Source of the DNA: Ignavibacteria bacterium
GTDB lineage: Bacteria; Bacteroidota; Ignavibacteria; UBA10030; SZUA-254
Direction: 5' to 3'
Assembly (NCBI GenBank): GCA_005877655.1
Contig: VBOC01000068.1
Location: 1-6,316, forward strand
DNA length: 6,316 nucleotides
Both the position numbers and the translations under genes were made by a program. Under the pieces are notes generated by a model, which was given only the letters and a program-made list of their open reading frames with translations, searched no databases and had not been told where the DNA came from. Below are positions 5,506-6,316 of this stretch, one piece after another; within the stretch, counting starts at the first letter, position 1, and each line of letters starts with the position of its first letter.

Positions 5506-6112
5506 CGCCCCGAAGGATAGTGCCTTCTTGTTACGCTCACCGATTTCCGGGGTGGTAGCCGAATCTCATGCCACAGACGGTGCCAGCGTGGAAGAAGGAG
5601 AAAAATTGTATCGGATCGTGGCGGTGGACACGGTCTATGTGGCCGCCAGCGTTCCAGAAAGTGAAACCTTGCGGCTGCGCCACGTCGGCGGCGGCGAGCT
5701 TGAGCTGCCGGGGCTCGAACAGCCGCTGGCCCTGGGGCGGCTGGTTTCGGTCGGTCGCATCATCGATCCAACGTCGCGCACGTTAAGCGTTATTTATGAA
5801 GTAGCTAACTCACGGCGCTTCCTGGCCATGGGACAAGCCGCCTTTCTGCGCTTGTTTACTTCCGCCAAGACCCAAGGAGCCTCCATAGCAGAGTCTGCCG
5901 TCGTTGATGACGCCGGCAGGCCCGTCGTTTTTATTCAGGTAGCGGGAGAGTCTTTCGAGCGGCGGCCGGTTCGGTTGGGCAGCAACGAGGCTGGATATGT
6001 GCGGGTGCTTGAGGGAGTCAAGCCTGGCGAACGCATCGTGACACGTGGCGCTTACCTGATCCGGTTGGCGGCCCTGTCCACCCAGATTCCTGCCCACGGC
6101 CACGTGCATTAA
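5363..6112 (+). CDS. Adaptor, 3' open frame (hairpin return helix to C-terminus)
   Basis: A GTG at 5363 could begin a 249-aa product, with a weak GAGG at 5348-5351. Residue positions in that product: hairpin turn SAGAIP (6-11); return helix (about 11-45), rich in Ala, Arg, Glu and Gln; second lipoyl half (52-82); beta-barrel (about 88-170) with GRIIDPTSRT and VIYEV; membrane-proximal domain (about 175-249) with GYVRVLEGVKPGERIVTRGAYLI split over its strands. It lacks a signal peptide, so as a separate protein it would stay in the cytoplasm and be useless for export. It is best read as the continuation of the frameshifted adaptor. Confidence 0.6.
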   Translation: MERLLSAGAIPAKRLEEARASEATQAARSKAAQLRLAQHELTRRAGGDAPKDSAFLLRSPISGVVAESHATDGASVEEGEKLYRIVAVDTVYVAASVPESETLRLRHVGGGELELPGLEQPLALGRLVSVGRIIDPTSRTLSVIYEVANSRRFLAMGQAAFLRLFTSAKTQGASIAESAVVDDAGRPVVFIQVAGESFERRPVRLGSNEAGYVRVLEGVKPGERIVTRGAYLIRLAALSTQIPAHGHVH

Positions 6113-6123
6113 AGGAGAACACC

Positions 6124-6316
6124 ATGATTGACAAGCTGATTCGCTGGTCCCTGCGAAATCGCATCGTCGTTGTTGCGCTGGCGGCGGTTTTCCTGATTTG
6201 GGGTGGGTACGTCATTACGGGGATGCCACTGGACGTGCTGCCGGACTTAACCGCCCCAACGGTGACCATTCTGGTAGAGGGCCGTGGGATGGTTCCTACG
6301 GAAATGGAGTCGCTGG
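6124..6316 (+). CDS. Heavy-metal (HME) RND efflux pump, N-terminal fragment (CusA/CzcA-like)
   Basis: The first 64 codons of an inner-membrane proton-driven transporter normally of about 1,000-1,050 aa; the rest lies past the window edge. It starts MIDKLIRWSLRNR, then a first transmembrane helix (about 14-31). The conserved HME motif follows, MPLDVLPDLTAPTVTI (34-49), then the beginning of the porter domain. The PxDxxPDxxxPxV arrangement is characteristic of CusA/CzcA-type cation pumps, not drug pumps. The ATG at 6124 has AGGAG at 6113-6117, and the gene begins 11 bp after the adaptor's stop, so it is in the same operon. The methionine and acidic residues that set metal choice are beyond the window. 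Confidence 0.85.
   Translation, partial: MIDKLIRWSLRNRIVVVALAAVFLIWGGYVITGMPLDVLPDLTAPTVTILVEGRGMVPTEMESL

Larger units (their letters stand above)
4633..6112 (+). pseudogene. RND efflux periplasmic adaptor lipoprotein (CusB/CzcB-like), frameshifted
   Basis: Membrane-fusion protein linking the RND pump to the outer-membrane channel, read in two frames: 4633 to about 5349 (239 aa), then from about 5351 to 6112 (253 aa). In order: lipoprotein signal with lipobox ISGC (Cys17); an N-terminal beta-rich domain (about 33-140); first half of the lipoyl/barrel-sandwich domain (VPGEV at 185 to LVPR at about 232); a truncated alpha-hairpin; second lipoyl half (LLRSPISGVVAESH); a beta-barrel; and the membrane-proximal domain, ending LSTQIPAHGHVH. 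At the break the text passes from ANPADR directly to DRERVERLLSAGAIP. The return helix is about 33 residues, but its partner is nearly gone, so a deletion not divisible by three looks likelier than a single-base slip. An intact hairpin is needed to dock the channel in this family, so the adaptor is probably non-functional if the sequence is right. Confidence 0.75.

Noticed and set aside
1..6316. CRISPR array, tRNA or rRNA gene
   Set aside because: No regularly spaced repeats, no cloverleaf-like segments and no rRNA-like conserved stretches were seen.

Overview
The window carries two units on the + strand, joined by short non-coding stretches. It suggests a Gram-negative bacterium of moderate-to-high G+C. 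The export genes encode an outer-membrane TolC-type channel, a lipoprotein membrane-fusion adaptor and an RND pump, which need two membranes. Protein style (His-rich secreted protein ahead of a CusCBA/CzcCBA-type operon, DUF4338 protein beside a transposase) is reminiscent of Acidobacteriota, the PVC group or related metagenomic lineages. That placement is a weak guess from memory, not a proof.

Left unit (about 1-2690): a non-coding leader with several small hairpins (1-268), then a 299-aa DUF4338/DruA-like protein (269-1168). Its stop overlaps the start (ATGA) of an IS4-like DDE transposase (1165-2686). The transposase reading frame is broken near 1996-2003, between the first and second catalytic Asp, although all three acidic catalytic positions can still be found across the two frames. 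The pair looks like a two-gene insertion element. I could not find convincing terminal inverted repeats or target duplications, so its ends are undefined. DruA is known from the Druantia anti-phage system, but none of the other Druantia genes is present, so a defence role should not be assumed.

Right unit (about 2900-6316, running off the window): a metal-export operon. A near-consensus promoter (TTGACA, 16 bp, TTAAAT) sits so close to the first ATG (2935) that the transcript may be leaderless. The genes are a small secreted His-rich protein (2935-3333), a 7-bp hairpin (3344-3361), a TolC-family outer-membrane channel (3404-4636), an RND periplasmic adaptor (4633-6112) and the first 64 codons of a heavy-metal (HME) RND pump (6124 onward). 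The channel and adaptor overlap by GTGA, and the pump follows 11 bp after the adaptor. Together they would form a tripartite cation-efflux complex spanning both membranes, with the His-rich protein as a possible periplasmic metal binder.

The adaptor is also frameshifted (near 5347-5363), and most of the first helix of its alpha-hairpin appears to be missing. Unless this is an assembly or sequencing fault, the pump would lack an intact adaptor. Two broken genes in 6.3 kb, both with the same net frame change, is the point most worth checking against reads. Nothing convincing was seen on the - strand.
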